From Kiritimatiellia bacterium (lineage in GTDB: Bacteria; Verrucomicrobiota; Kiritimatiellia; UBA8416; JADHWI01), in assembly GCA_030744755.1 (NCBI GenBank), contig JASLPY010000007.1:1-64000 (forward strand): a DNA stretch of 64,000 bases. The letters are read 5' to 3'. The position numbers and the translations under genes are program-made. Below are positions 43,460 to 53,193 of the stretch, piece by piece (the stretch's first letter is position 1; each line of letters opens with the position of its first letter). Below the pieces are notes generated by a model. That model did not search any database. It worked only from the letters and a program-made list of their open reading frames with translations, and was not told the DNA's origin.

Positions 43460-45544
43460 CTATCTTTCGTCAACCCATACGGTGAACGCCTGTTTTTCTT
43501 TCGACCTGTTTCCCCAGGCATATCGAGGTATGGCCATCATATTTACCGGGCGCTGTCCATCCTCCCCGTCAGAAAGAGCTTGGCCGGTGAGGACTGTTGC
43601 GCCGCCCAGCAATTCCGCGCGATACTCCGCCTTGATCGTCGCATCTTTCGGCAGGAATAGAGAGTTCCGGCTCTTGTTCGATTTGAAAACGTCCGTGTCC
43701 GGATAATCGGGTGCCTCAAAACAGTAGACAATCGGTCCCCGCATCAACGCGACCTTGCCCACGTCTTCCTTGACTTTCTCGTGCGCGTATACCCGGTGAA
43801 CAGGCATGGGGAAATCCAGTTCAACGACGTCACCCGCCTTCCATTTACGTTTCAGATGCACGTACCCGTCCCTCTTGGCCTTGGCCTTTGCAGCCTCGCC
43901 ATTGATCTTCAATCCTACAGGCGGCACTTTTGAATCGACAAAACGGTACAGATCGCTGGGAACAGGCCGGCCCAGGGCCCAAGCCGGAATCCTCAGGCAC
44001 AGGGTGAATCTGGACTCATTGTCCGGAGTGACAGTCAGCCGGACATTGCCGTCCCAGGGATAGTTCGTTTCCTGGATCAGTTCCAGCTTCGTCCCGTCAT
44101 CCAGCTTGAGCGAAGCCGTACCCGCGGCAAAAAGGTTGACGTACAACCGGCTCTTACCCCGCGCATAGATGAACCCGCCAACCTGCGGTATGAGGCGGGA
44201 CATGTTCGACGGACAACAGGACAGTCCTATCCACGACCTCCGGCTTTTACCAGAAATGGTCAGCTCGTTCCTGTAGTTGAACTCATTTCCGGATAGCGAG
44301 ATTCCCGAGAGCACTCCATTGTACAGCGCCAATTCCATCACATCGGCATATTTGCTCTGCTCCTTGAGCAAATTCATCCGGTACTGCCAGAACACGTGCG
44401 CCACGTTCGCGCAGGTTTCGCAATAGGTCTTATTTGGCAGAAGGTACGGGTCGCCGAAATCCTCGGCCCCGTATTGGGCCGTGCCTACCCCGCCATCCAC
44501 ATACATCTTGCGGCCCACGATATCGTCCCAGAGGCTGTCCAGCGCCCGCTCGTAACCTGGAGCTTTCATGAACCGGACGATATCTGTCATCGCCGCGTAC
44601 ATGTAACCGGCCCGCACCGCGTGGCCCACGGCCTCCATCTGCTCCACGACCGGCTTGTGGTCCTGGGCCCGGCCGTCGCGCTTCCGCGCCCGTGCCCTGT
44701 TGCGTTTGGCCCGGTCTGGCAAGTCCTTTTCATATTCAGGCGCTATCACGGGTGTACTGGGATCATAAGGCTTGCGCTCCATCCCGTGCTGGTATCCGCG
44801 CTCATCGAGAAAGAACTTCGACAGTTCGACGTAGCGCCGTTCGCCGGTAGCGCGATACAGTTTCACCAGTGCTAACTCAATTTCCTGGTGCCCATCGGCA
44901 TCATAACGTTTGTTTGGACCGAAAATGCCGTCAATGTGGTCGGCAAAGCGCTTCGCGGAATTGAGCACTTTCGGATCACCGGTAAGCTTCTGATGTTCAA
45001 CCGCCATTTCGAAGTAATGCCCGGCGTTATACATCTGGTGCGCGGTCCGCAGCTGGTCCCAACGATACTGCTGTTCCTTGAGCATGAAGTAGGATATCAG
45101 GAACCCATCATCCTGCTGGGCAGCCAGTATTCGGTCGATAATGCCGTCCACGCGTTTGAAGAGCGCCGTGTCTTCCATATGTGTAAAGGTATACATTGCG
45201 CCTTCAAGCGCCTTGTGCAGGTCAGAGTCAAAGGCTTGATGTCCAGCCGGCAGACCATTGGTAACTCCCGCCGCCTTGTCGAAGTTGGTAACATGTCCAT
45301 CTGCTTCCAGGCAATTCAGGGCGTGCGGTATGGTCACTTCAACATGCGTCTTCAGCCGCGGCCCCCAGAAACCACTTTTCAGCTCCACGCGACTGTGGTC
45401 GACTTCCGTCAACCCGCGCGACGGCCGAATCTCAGCCCGCACAACAGTATTCACCAGCAACAGCTGGGCAATAGCCTGACCCAACATCTTTCCGTAGTAT
45501 CTCATAGAAGCAATCCAATTCATACTGTTCCTCACACGATTCAT
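43460..45544 (-). CDS. GH127-family beta-L-arabinofuranosidase-like enzyme
   Basis: 694 residues of the DUF1680/GH127 type, an (alpha/alpha)6 barrel followed by beta sandwiches. Family enzymes use a zinc-bound cysteine nucleophile. The expected ligands are visible: YCETCANVAHVFW (Glu and Cys, about residue 375) and GLSCCPSNMSRLIP (adjacent cysteines, about 450). The N-terminal stretch (ASMRYYGKMLGQAIAQLLLVN...VRA) may be a signal peptide if translation begins at an internal Met. Likely role: removing L-arabinofuranose from side chains; related families GH137/GH146 are alternatives. It is 126 nt after the PDZ gene, with a repeat between. Confidence 0.87.
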   Translation of the reverse strand: MNRVRNSMNWIASMRYYGKMLGQAIAQLLLVNTVVRAEIRPSRGLTEVDHSRVELKSGFWGPRLKTHVEVTIPHALNCLEADGHVTNFDKAAGVTNGLPAGHQAFDSDLHKALEGAMYTFTHMEDTALFKRVDGIIDRILAAQQDDGFLISYFMLKEQQYRWDQLRTAHQMYNAGHYFEMAVEHQKLTGDPKVLNSAKRFADHIDGIFGPNKRYDADGHQEIELALVKLYRATGERRYVELSKFFLDERGYQHGMERKPYDPSTPVIAPEYEKDLPDRAKRNRARARKRDGRAQDHKPVVEQMEAVGHAVRAGYMYAAMTDIVRFMKAPGYERALDSLWDDIVGRKMYVDGGVGTAQYGAEDFGDPYLLPNKTYCETCANVAHVFWQYRMNLLKEQSKYADVMELALYNGVLSGISLSGNEFNYRNELTISGKSRRSWIGLSCCPSNMSRLIPQVGGFIYARGKSRLYVNLFAAGTASLKLDDGTKLELIQETNYPWDGNVRLTVTPDNESRFTLCLRIPAWALGRPVPSDLYRFVDSKVPPVGLKINGEAAKAKAKRDGYVHLKRKWKAGDVVELDFPMPVHRVYAHEKVKEDVGKVALMRGPIVYCFEAPDYPDTDVFKSNKSRNSLFLPKDATIKAEYRAELLGGATVLTGQALSDGEDGQRPVNMMAIPRYAWGNRSKEKQAFTVWVDER

Positions 45545-45564
45545 ATACCGGCAACCTATATTGA

Positions 45565-45632
45565 GCGTTCTTGCGCTGTGAGCGCAGAACGCAGTGGTTA
45601 GTGGTTAGTTGCCTAGCGCCTAATCCCTGCGT
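45565..45632. repeat. Palindromic intergenic element, copy 1
   Basis: A hairpin GCGTTCTTGCGC / GCGCAGAACGC (45565-45592) is followed by TAGTTGCCTAGCGCCTAAT (45606-45624) and CCCTGCG. The second copy lies in opposite orientation at 55131-55220, sharing ATTAGGCGCTAGGCAACTA exactly plus an equivalent GCGC hairpin. Confidence 0.75.
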
Positions 45633-45670
45633 TGCCCTACCCATCACTCAGATCCTCGCAAGACTCGTCT

Positions 45671-47995
45671 TCATTCTTTTATGGAACTTTTGACACTAGC
45701 CACTGCCCAAATCGACATATCAAAGGCGCAGTGTTCGACAGCCGCTACTTTCGTTTTCAGCTCGTTCTTTCCTTTTCGAAGCAGTCCGAGAGAGGTCTGT
45801 TTCAGGCGAATCTTCTGATTCTTATGGCCTTGCGTACTCTTATCGCACCGGATATCAAGGATCTTTTCGCCGTTGAGATACACCTGTCCGCGTTTGACCA
45901 GCCAGGCCTCGACCATGAGCGCCTTGATTGCCGAGGGGTCGTCGAGTTCGAAACTGGTTTCGAACTCCGCTTCCTGCGAGTTCCAACGCGTCTTGCATTT
46001 CGGCAAATCGCCAATGGGCAGCGAACCGGTTTGCCAGTCGGTTTCACCCGCCTTCTTTGACGTTTTTTGTGCTTTCTCTGCGACAACCGGCTGGCCCAGC
46101 GACCGGAATCTGCACGGGCCCAGTTCGAGTTTTGACCAATTACCCGTCTCCTCCAGCACCGGACACTTCTTTAAGGCTTTGGCCGCCATCTCCGAGTAGG
46201 CCCCGGCTTTCGTGCTCTTCGCCAGATGCGCGAGAGTCTTGCGGCTTCTCTCAAAGCTCGGCTGGAAGCCGAATCGTTCGAACCCACGATCGTCAGTGCG
46301 CGTAACCCCTTTGACTGCCTGATAATAGCCCTTGGCCGCAGCAAAGATTTCTTCGTTTTCCGGGGTGTCGATCCTCTTGAGCAGTCCATCGATCTTCGGC
46401 AGCTTGTCGGCAGGGGTAATCGGTCGGAGCGCTTCGAGTTGGAGCTTGGCCTGATAGATGTCGCCAGCCTTGAGTTCCTTCTCAATTTCAGCGAAACCAT
46501 GTTGCCAGGCGATCTTGGCAATGTCCTTCGTGGGGCGGGTGCCCTTCGGCGCGCCGAGGATGCGTAACGATTTCAGTGGTATGGCATAGGCCAGGCCTAT
46601 GCCGCCGGTACTCCACATCGGACCTTTCTTGACGTAGTTGCCGTAGCCCAGATCGCCTTCGCGGCCGTGCGGCCAGGGTTGCGTGATCAGGCTGCCGTCG
46701 GGTCGGCGGAGCAGATCGTAATACCACTGTTGCTCGCGCATGAATTGACTAAACGGCGCGCGCCCTGCCCGCAACGCACCGAGCGGGCCCCAGACATAGC
46801 TGAAAAAGTTGCCCGAGTGACCATTCTCACGTTCGTTGTACGAAACAGCGACCAGGTGGCTATACCATTTGGCAATCTTGTCGCGCCCTATCAGATCGAA
46901 TGCAACGGCGGCACTGGCGTTCTTACCATTGGCGGTATTGTCCATGGTTGCCGGTTCGTGATCCCCATACGGGATGCCGCCGACCCCGGCAAACTTTCCA
47001 AAAAAGAGCGTTGAGTGCCACAGTACCTGTTGATCAACCTCAACGCCGCACTCTTTGGCCAGGATGAGTGAGATGTAACAGATCAACCCAGCCTGGTTCA
47101 TCGCCCCGTACCCGCCGATCCGGCCGCCGGCCTCCGCCATGCCGTGGCCCCAGGTTCCAGGTACGCCCTGACCGGCAGCGATGTACTTGGTATACTCTCG
47201 GATTGCGGGCAGGACGTGCTTGTCGCCTGTCTTGAGATAGTACTCCGTCAAAAACAAGTTGCAGTAACCCCACGTCCAGGCGAGCATCCCGACGCGACCC
47301 TCGAGATTCAGGTCCGTGGGACCTATCTGATAGGCCGTGCGACGGACTTCGTCGAGATACTCGGGCTTGTTCGACGCCAGAAGAAGCAATGCGTGCAACG
47401 GCCCCTGCACCCCTGCGTTATAGCCTTCCGGCGGCATTTGCTCGGCCAGGAACTTGCAGGCATCGTCGAGGATCCTCGCTGATTTCGCACAGCCGAACGG
47501 CGCCGTCTTGGAGTAGGCCGGCATCTTTGGAACCGGGATCGTTACAGACTCGGTCTTGCCATCACGCCAACGAAGCACGACGAGCCGGCCCTTGCACTCC
47601 GCCTCGGTTATCGCGCGGCCTATTGATTTGCGTGCGTCCGAATCAAATCGCTTGCCGTCAACACCCACAATGATATCAAACGGTTTGAGAATCCCGTCGG
47701 CAGGAGAACCGGGTTCGATCGACTTGATCAGGACCTCGCGGCTGTCGCCGGAGTCACCTTGCCAGCCAAAGACCCACCCGCGAGCGCCAGTGGTCCCCAG
47801 ATTCCAGCTGATATGAGCGACACGTACAGGATAGGTGACCGGCGTTTCGTATTTGCCGAGCTTCGAGAACTCGGGGACAATGGCGTCCTCGGGGCCTTCG
47901 GCCACAGCCATGCCGGCCGCCAGTACCATAAGGATAAGGGCGACGGGCGCCGCCAGCCAGGTGAAGATGCTTGATATGGCAGATGTCCGCTTCAT
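45671..47995 (-). CDS. Exported PDZ-domain protein with predicted alpha-helical toroid
   Basis: 774 residues. A signal peptide (about 1-32, ending GMAVA) precedes a PDZ-like domain (about 75-150: VLIKSIEPGSPADGILKPFD and IIVGVDGKRF). Residues about 180-500 are helical with repeated GYN/GGIGYG-type turns, resembling alpha/alpha-barrel glycosidase or lyase folds (GMLAWTWGYCNLFLTEYYL; GYGAMNQAGLICYISLILAK). The C-terminus is a beta domain. It resembles DUF6288-type proteins as I recall them; no enzymatic residues can be named. It is coupled to the HEAT-repeat gene (3 nt gap) inside the S5 operon. Confidence 0.6.
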   Translation of the reverse strand: MKRTSAISSIFTWLAAPVALILMVLAAGMAVAEGPEDAIVPEFSKLGKYETPVTYPVRVAHISWNLGTTGARGWVFGWQGDSGDSREVLIKSIEPGSPADGILKPFDIIVGVDGKRFDSDARKSIGRAITEAECKGRLVVLRWRDGKTESVTIPVPKMPAYSKTAPFGCAKSARILDDACKFLAEQMPPEGYNAGVQGPLHALLLLASNKPEYLDEVRRTAYQIGPTDLNLEGRVGMLAWTWGYCNLFLTEYYLKTGDKHVLPAIREYTKYIAAGQGVPGTWGHGMAEAGGRIGGYGAMNQAGLICYISLILAKECGVEVDQQVLWHSTLFFGKFAGVGGIPYGDHEPATMDNTANGKNASAAVAFDLIGRDKIAKWYSHLVAVSYNERENGHSGNFFSYVWGPLGALRAGRAPFSQFMREQQWYYDLLRRPDGSLITQPWPHGREGDLGYGNYVKKGPMWSTGGIGLAYAIPLKSLRILGAPKGTRPTKDIAKIAWQHGFAEIEKELKAGDIYQAKLQLEALRPITPADKLPKIDGLLKRIDTPENEEIFAAAKGYYQAVKGVTRTDDRGFERFGFQPSFERSRKTLAHLAKSTKAGAYSEMAAKALKKCPVLEETGNWSKLELGPCRFRSLGQPVVAEKAQKTSKKAGETDWQTGSLPIGDLPKCKTRWNSQEAEFETSFELDDPSAIKALMVEAWLVKRGQVYLNGEKILDIRCDKSTQGHKNQKIRLKQTSLGLLRKGKNELKTKVAAVEHCAFDMSIWAVASVKSSIKE

Positions 47996-47998
47996 GAT

Positions 47999-49123
47999 CT
48001 ATCGCTTCCTTTTCGGTTCTTCAGTAATTGCCTTGATCGTCTGCTCTGCCAGCTTGACATGGGCTTTGTGGTCACCGTGTTTGTGTTTTTGGGCTGCCCA
48101 GCTTTCGATCAACTTTTTCACATCTGGTGCTGTATGTTTGGCCATCGTACCGTAGGTGCCCAGCGCTTTCAGCGCAGCCGGGAGGCGGTGTCCGAACCCC
48201 CATCGATTCTCCTTGGCGACCATAACACAAAGCGGTATGCCCTCTTTGATCTTCCAGTTCGCGAGCATCTGAAGTGCCTGTACTCGCGAACCGTCAGCAA
48301 ACATTCCGTCACGCATGGCCCGATTATTGATACACCAGATAAGATCTGGAACTGCAACCTTTGCCCGATCGCCATACTTCGCGATCGAACGGACCGCATG
48401 GCCGCGTGCCCGGGGTTTGGGGTGACGAATCATCTTTGTCAGCAGGGGAAGAACCTTTTCGGGGTCGGCCTCCTTAAATCCAATGTACTTGTCAAGAAAC
48501 CGCATCGACGGACCTCCTACCCAGTCGGGTGAAGTCACCGATATTTCGAGCATCTTTAATGCGGCAGGCTGAGCCGCGCCTCCAAGATCGCCAAGCAAGT
48601 TAGTCACCTGGTAGAGGATCAACGGCTGTGGGTCGTCGAGCAACTCGGTCAGCTTCGGCACCTGCGCGCTGATTGCCGCTTTAACCTTCTCGACATCACC
48701 TATTTCCTTCTTGGAAACAGGAAGGTGCATCCGTTTTCGCTTATCAAGTTCTCTAGTGTAATAACGCCACATGGTCCGCAGCGCCGTCGCCGCACCGCAT
48801 CGAACCTGGTAGTTGGGGTCGTCGAGCCCGACCACTATCGCTGGAATCGCCGCCGAACCTTTTACAGCCAACGCCTTGCTGATCTGAACACGATAGGCGG
48901 GTGACCAGTGATTAAGCTTCTTAACCAGCTGGTCGATAGACAGTTTATCCAGCGCTTCAAGCGTTGGCGGCGCACCAAGCGTTTGCCCGTAGTCCGCAGG
49001 ACAACGCGCCTCAATGGCATCAAGCTGCGCTTTCAACGACGCCTCTTCAGCAAGGGCAAACCCAGACAAGCCGCCCCAGAAGAATCCGAGCATTAACAAT
49101 ACAAACAATGATTTGCGTTTCAT
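47999..49123 (-). CDS. Exported HEAT-repeat protein
   Basis: 374 residues with a signal peptide (MKRKSLFVLLMLGFFWGGLSGFALA). At least four HEAT-like helical repeats are visible, e.g. IPAIVVGLDDPNYQVRCGAA, LTELLDDPQPLILYQVTNLL and LTKMIRHPKPRARGHAVRSI. Such repeats usually mediate protein contacts. No catalytic motif is seen. Only 3 nt separate it from the PDZ gene and 9 nt from the GH63-like gene, so it is part of the same operon and may work with the PDZ protein. Confidence 0.75.
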   Translation of the reverse strand: MKRKSLFVLLMLGFFWGGLSGFALAEEASLKAQLDAIEARCPADYGQTLGAPPTLEALDKLSIDQLVKKLNHWSPAYRVQISKALAVKGSAAIPAIVVGLDDPNYQVRCGAATALRTMWRYYTRELDKRKRMHLPVSKKEIGDVEKVKAAISAQVPKLTELLDDPQPLILYQVTNLLGDLGGAAQPAALKMLEISVTSPDWVGGPSMRFLDKYIGFKEADPEKVLPLLTKMIRHPKPRARGHAVRSIAKYGDRAKVAVPDLIWCINNRAMRDGMFADGSRVQALQMLANWKIKEGIPLCVMVAKENRWGFGHRLPAALKALGTYGTMAKHTAPDVKKLIESWAAQKHKHGDHKAHVKLAEQTIKAITEEPKRKR

Positions 49124-49132
49124 GGTAGTCTC

Positions 49133-51202
49133 CTATTGTTTCTTCGGAAGCTGGGCAGTTAGACGTCCTAGGGTCGGGCGGCTTCTGATTACTTTACCAT
49201 TGGCGTGAACTTGAAGCCCTTTTCCCTCGCCATACTTCTTGCCGTCCTTGTCCCAGGTGATCGTCAGAATCCGCCCGTGATACGAGACGTTGTCGAGCTT
49301 GAACCAATCCCAGCTTCCCTCAGGCACGAGCGGGTTGACCTCGATCGTATCATCAGCGCGAGGACGAAGCCCAACCAGGCCATTGATCACCAGGTCGCAG
49401 AATGACGAATGGTTATAGTCCTTGCCCCGCTCGATGATGATGCCCTTGGTTTGGCCTTTCTCTCGCCGCTTTTCATTTTGCTCGTGGACCCGCCTGCGGG
49501 CGATCCAGGTACCGGTGAACGGGTCGATGTTCTCGTCGATCCAGGAAACGACCGAGCCGTCGACAAGCGTTCGGCGATGACTGAACGCATAAACCTTCAG
49601 TATGTTGAGGTAATCCGCCCGGTCGATGACATTCTGCTCGTAGTTATTCAAAACGTTCGCCATCGCCGTGAGCGTGACCGAGGTGGACAGCGGCCAACTT
49701 GGGCCGTTCCACTGACAGCCGTGGCCTTCGTACGAAATCTTGAACCCCGGATGACGCTGCTCGGCCGTAGTCGGGCCAAACTTCGCGTAGAATCCCTTGC
49801 GGTCCATGAGTTGCCGCCAAGCCACCTCGCGACCTTGGCCCGGCTGCGGTAAGTTGAAATACCATGGCGTGTAGCCATGCAGTTCTCGTACATCAACGAG
49901 CGAAGCGTCCTTTGAAGCATCGGCCCCGTCGTTGAGCGTCTTCGTGGTGTTGCCCCAGGGGTTCGGACGTCGGTTGACCGAGTCGGTGATCTTCGCGGCG
50001 CCGGCTATGTTTTTATCGCCCGAGAAGACGCGCCATTCGTGAATGCCGGCCGCCTTGCCTTCGGGCGACTGGACCTCGAGACGGATCGCACTGACCTTGA
50101 GCTTCTCGAACTCGACGCGGCAGTAAGTGTCGAGCTTGATCGGGTAAGGCGTGGTCGCTTTGACGGGCGTCCAAACATCGTCGACCTGATAGCTGATGCG
50201 CCACTCGGCCGGGAGCGGATTGATCTTGTTTTGAACAAGCCAATGGACCTCGGCGGCGCCGACTTCGACAGGCTCGGGAAAGGTGTACTGAAACCATTCG
50301 AGCGTGCCGCGATGGTCGTTGTCATACCAGTGAATCCGCGTGACCGAACCGTCGGCCGACGAGCGGGGCTCTGTTTTTTCGTACTGCGAGCGAGGCAGCG
50401 TTTTATAGAACTTCGCGTCGTCGTCCCACAGCGTCTCGTTCACCAGACGGCGAAGTCGCTGGGCCTTCTCGGCATAGACTTTCGCGATGTCATCTCGCTC
50501 GGCAAGCTTTGCGATCCTCGAGATGGCCACCGCATCGCCGTACATGTAGCTGTTGATCGTTGCTCGCTTACCGCTCTTTCCGACCGAGCATTCCATGCCG
50601 TCGCGATCGTCGATCTGCCAGAAAAGTCCATCGGGCAACAATCTCGAAGCCTCCCATCCTTCGTAGTTCGTGACCAGATCGTCCAGCAGTTCGATCACAC
50701 GTTCTTTGTCGCCATGGACCAGATAATCGGCCCACATCGCGTCGGCAGCCCAGAAGCTGTACTGGCGCGGCGCACCTCCTTTGCGGAACCAGAACAGGGC
50801 GTAATCGCTCATAATCTTCCGGTCGTGCAGCCAACGCCCTTCGTAGAAGTGATGGCCGGCCGGGCAGCAGATCGTATTGTGCTTGCGTGACCACGGAACG
50901 TCGGGCAGAAACTCGGTCACCACATAGCCGTCGTCCGTCAACCTCACATGCTTGCGATACGTCCACCAACGAAAGTAGTACGCCCGCTCGATCTCTTCGT
51001 CGGGGCACTCCAGTCGCGGGATGTTCCGCTTGAGGAAGTCAAGCGCGTCAGCATTCTTGATATTCGAGTAGAGTTCGTTGTCCTCGGCGTTGAACTTCTC
51101 GACATAAGACTCCAAGGTTGCAGCCGACGCCAAGCCGGGCGACGCCAACGCCCCGCCAATAGCAAGGGCGACGATCAGAGAACATTGTAGATAGCTTCGC
51201 AT
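49133..51202 (-). CDS. Exported GH63/MGH-like glycosidase
   Basis: 689 residues with a signal peptide (MRSYLQCSLIVALAIGGALASPGLASA). The fold looks like an (alpha/alpha)6 barrel of the GH63/mannosylglycerate-hydrolase type: YSFWAADAMWADYLVHGDKE, PDGLFWQIDDRDGMECSVGK (about residues 190-209), INSYMYGDAVAISRIAKLAE, and CQWNGPSWPLSTSVTLTAMA (about 495-514). A beta domain resembling a discoidin module is inserted at about 285-400. Asp in IDDRDGME and a later Glu/Asp are plausible catalytic residues. Substrate unknown. It follows the acetylesterase in the S5 operon. Confidence 0.72.
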   Translation of the reverse strand: MRSYLQCSLIVALAIGGALASPGLASAATLESYVEKFNAEDNELYSNIKNADALDFLKRNIPRLECPDEEIERAYYFRWWTYRKHVRLTDDGYVVTEFLPDVPWSRKHNTICCPAGHHFYEGRWLHDRKIMSDYALFWFRKGGAPRQYSFWAADAMWADYLVHGDKERVIELLDDLVTNYEGWEASRLLPDGLFWQIDDRDGMECSVGKSGKRATINSYMYGDAVAISRIAKLAERDDIAKVYAEKAQRLRRLVNETLWDDDAKFYKTLPRSQYEKTEPRSSADGSVTRIHWYDNDHRGTLEWFQYTFPEPVEVGAAEVHWLVQNKINPLPAEWRISYQVDDVWTPVKATTPYPIKLDTYCRVEFEKLKVSAIRLEVQSPEGKAAGIHEWRVFSGDKNIAGAAKITDSVNRRPNPWGNTTKTLNDGADASKDASLVDVRELHGYTPWYFNLPQPGQGREVAWRQLMDRKGFYAKFGPTTAEQRHPGFKISYEGHGCQWNGPSWPLSTSVTLTAMANVLNNYEQNVIDRADYLNILKVYAFSHRRTLVDGSVVSWIDENIDPFTGTWIARRRVHEQNEKRREKGQTKGIIIERGKDYNHSSFCDLVINGLVGLRPRADDTIEVNPLVPEGSWDWFKLDNVSYHGRILTITWDKDGKKYGEGKGLQVHANGKVIRSRPTLGRLTAQLPKKQ

Positions 51203-51253
51203 CGGTAGTTACTCCAGGTTGGTTAGCAAAAGGTTTTTCGTGTTCATGGGGGA

Positions 51254-53014
51254 CTACTTCTGCGTTTTGCTCCACGCTTCGTATTCTTCGAGGACTTTGC
51301 GGGCCTGCTCGGCTTTGCGTTTCCAGGCCTGACGTTTCGCATCGTCACCTGTCGGGACCTCGGGGTTGACGACCGCGTTGATCATGGACGTGTCGTTCCA
51401 GGCGGGCCAGTCGTCCGTGCGGAACGGCACGGCGGGGCCCGCCCGGTTGCCGAAGTTCGCCTGCGGATGAACGCCCCACGCATAACGGACGGCGACCGGC
51501 TCTTTCACGAATTCGCTCGAGGCTGCGTACGTGCTACCCCCTACGTGCACGACCTTGGCCGGGTAGAAGTGGCGATCCTTCCCCGCGATGACGAATCCCC
51601 TCGGTGAGACGCGACTGCCATAAACACAACCCGGATAGCTGGTTTTGATGAACGAAAGCACAATCTTGTCGCCCTCGACCTCCCAGGACTCGAGCATCGG
51701 GATGATGTACTTAATCCCCGGGACTTCATAGACGTCGGCCAACGCCCAGCGTGCGGCGCGGGTGCCGATCGGCTTTTTGTTCGGCGAGTGCATTTGAATA
51801 TGGCCCAGGTCGTAGGTGCAAACCAGGCCCGTGTTTTCGTTTTCAAGGTGTGCTTTCGTCTGTGCTTCACGAGTGCCGGCCGCCTTTGAGAGCATAAAGA
51901 ACTCCGGCTCGTTCGCGTCATTGGGATAGCCCCAACTGGTCATCTGGATCATGCAAAACGGCAGGTCTTTGTCGCCAAACGCTTTTCGCCAATCGGGAAT
52001 CAGTGCCGGATACATCTTCATACCAAGGTTGGGATTCGCCTGTTTGCCGACCGAGTTGTTCATCCCTTGATAGAAGAGCACGCCCTTGATTGAGAACTTC
52101 TGGATCGGCGCGATCAGTGCGTTGAAACAACCGCCCGGGAAACCTTGGGTATATTTGTACGTCTCCGGTACAACCGGTTTGGCCGACGGCTTGTGCCCCT
52201 TGGCTTTCATAGATTCCGCATGACGGCGCCAATTGCCCATCCTCCGTTCGAGCTCCACTTCAGGATCGTAGCTAGCGGCCAGGTTGTCGTAATACTTGAT
52301 CAGCTCGTCCGCTTCGGGGATCGAAGAAAGTGTCTCGCGCGAAATCCAGGTCTCGACGGCGCTTCCACCCCACGAGTTGTCGATCAATCCGATCGGGACG
52401 CCGGTCGTCTCATGCACGATCTTCGCGAAACGATAGCCGACGGCTGGGAACTGACGCGTGTTCTCGGGCGTACTGGTTCGCCAAACGCCCTTCAGCTCGA
52501 CGTAGTACGGATTGCGCTCTTCGATCGGGAAGTTGTCGAGCGGTGTGGGGGTCGAGCGAAGCGGAATGGTGAGGCAGCGGATGTTCGAATGGTTGGCCCG
52601 CGGCATATCGATATCCGAATCGAAGATCCCGCCCGCCTCCGCTTCCATGTTGCTTTGTCCACTACACAGCCATACGTCACCGACGACAACATTCTTGAAC
52701 ACCAGGAATTCCCTCTTCCCCTTGACTTTCAGTTCCCGAGGCTTGGCATTCACGGGCATTGGCTCGAGGGTCAGCGTCCAATTGCCGTTATCGTCAACGG
52801 TCGTCTTCTCTGCCTGTCCTCCAAACTCGACGCTGATGGAGTCGCCCTTGTCACCCCAGCCCCAGACATTTACCGGCTTGTCGCGCTGCATGACCATACC
52901 CTCTCCAAAAATGCGCGGCAGCTCCAGCTTCGCTACAGCCGGCATGGCAGCCTGGAAGAACGCGGCAACCATTGAAATGCAGACTATATACGTACGATAG
53001 TGGTTTATCTTCAT
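51254..53014 (-). CDS. Exported sialate O-acetylesterase-type enzyme
   Basis: SASA-family SGNH esterase that deacetylates sialic acids or other acetylated glycans. The ATG at 53014 is chosen: TAGGAG lies upstream and a signal peptide follows (HYRTYIVCISMVAAFFQAAM). Typical order: LPRIFGEGMVMQRDKPVNVW, a beta domain, DVWLCSGQSNMEAEAGGIFD (nucleophile Ser, about residue 115), GVPIGLIDNSWGGSAVETWI, and FSIKGVLFYQGMNNSVGKQA. In the last motif the usual YQGE has become YQGM, so one expected active-site position is altered. About 586 residues. It is first in the S5 operon. Confidence 0.88.
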   Translation of the reverse strand: MKINHYRTYIVCISMVAAFFQAAMPAVAKLELPRIFGEGMVMQRDKPVNVWGWGDKGDSISVEFGGQAEKTTVDDNGNWTLTLEPMPVNAKPRELKVKGKREFLVFKNVVVGDVWLCSGQSNMEAEAGGIFDSDIDMPRANHSNIRCLTIPLRSTPTPLDNFPIEERNPYYVELKGVWRTSTPENTRQFPAVGYRFAKIVHETTGVPIGLIDNSWGGSAVETWISRETLSSIPEADELIKYYDNLAASYDPEVELERRMGNWRRHAESMKAKGHKPSAKPVVPETYKYTQGFPGGCFNALIAPIQKFSIKGVLFYQGMNNSVGKQANPNLGMKMYPALIPDWRKAFGDKDLPFCMIQMTSWGYPNDANEPEFFMLSKAAGTREAQTKAHLENENTGLVCTYDLGHIQMHSPNKKPIGTRAARWALADVYEVPGIKYIIPMLESWEVEGDKIVLSFIKTSYPGCVYGSRVSPRGFVIAGKDRHFYPAKVVHVGGSTYAASSEFVKEPVAVRYAWGVHPQANFGNRAGPAVPFRTDDWPAWNDTSMINAVVNPEVPTGDDAKRQAWKRKAEQARKVLEEYEAWSKTQK

Positions 53015-53125
53015 GACCCAGATACTCCTATCCGTGTGTTCCGTGACTGTAAGAGGAATTCGGTTTCGCCGACTTCTTCTCTTGACCGACCCTCCGGTCA
53101 ACCCGACTACGACTACAGGTTCCTA

Positions 53126-53193
53126 ATATTGCGCCAGTGGTTGCGTTTCCGCAACTAGCGATTCGGGTCTTTCTTATCGCCATTTGGAGTCTG
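53126..53193 (-). promoter_or_regulatory. Regulon promoter-operator module S5
   Basis: Dyad GTGGTTGCGTTTCCGCAAC at 53137-53155. On the minus strand TTGCGG (53154-53149) and CAATAT (53131-53126) are 17 bp apart. The second block GCCATTTGGAGTCTG begins at 53179, exactly 24 bp from the dyad. The leader to the acetylesterase ATG is about 105 nt. Similarity to the regulator's upstream region at 57.5 kb continues rightward to about 53247. Confidence 0.7.
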
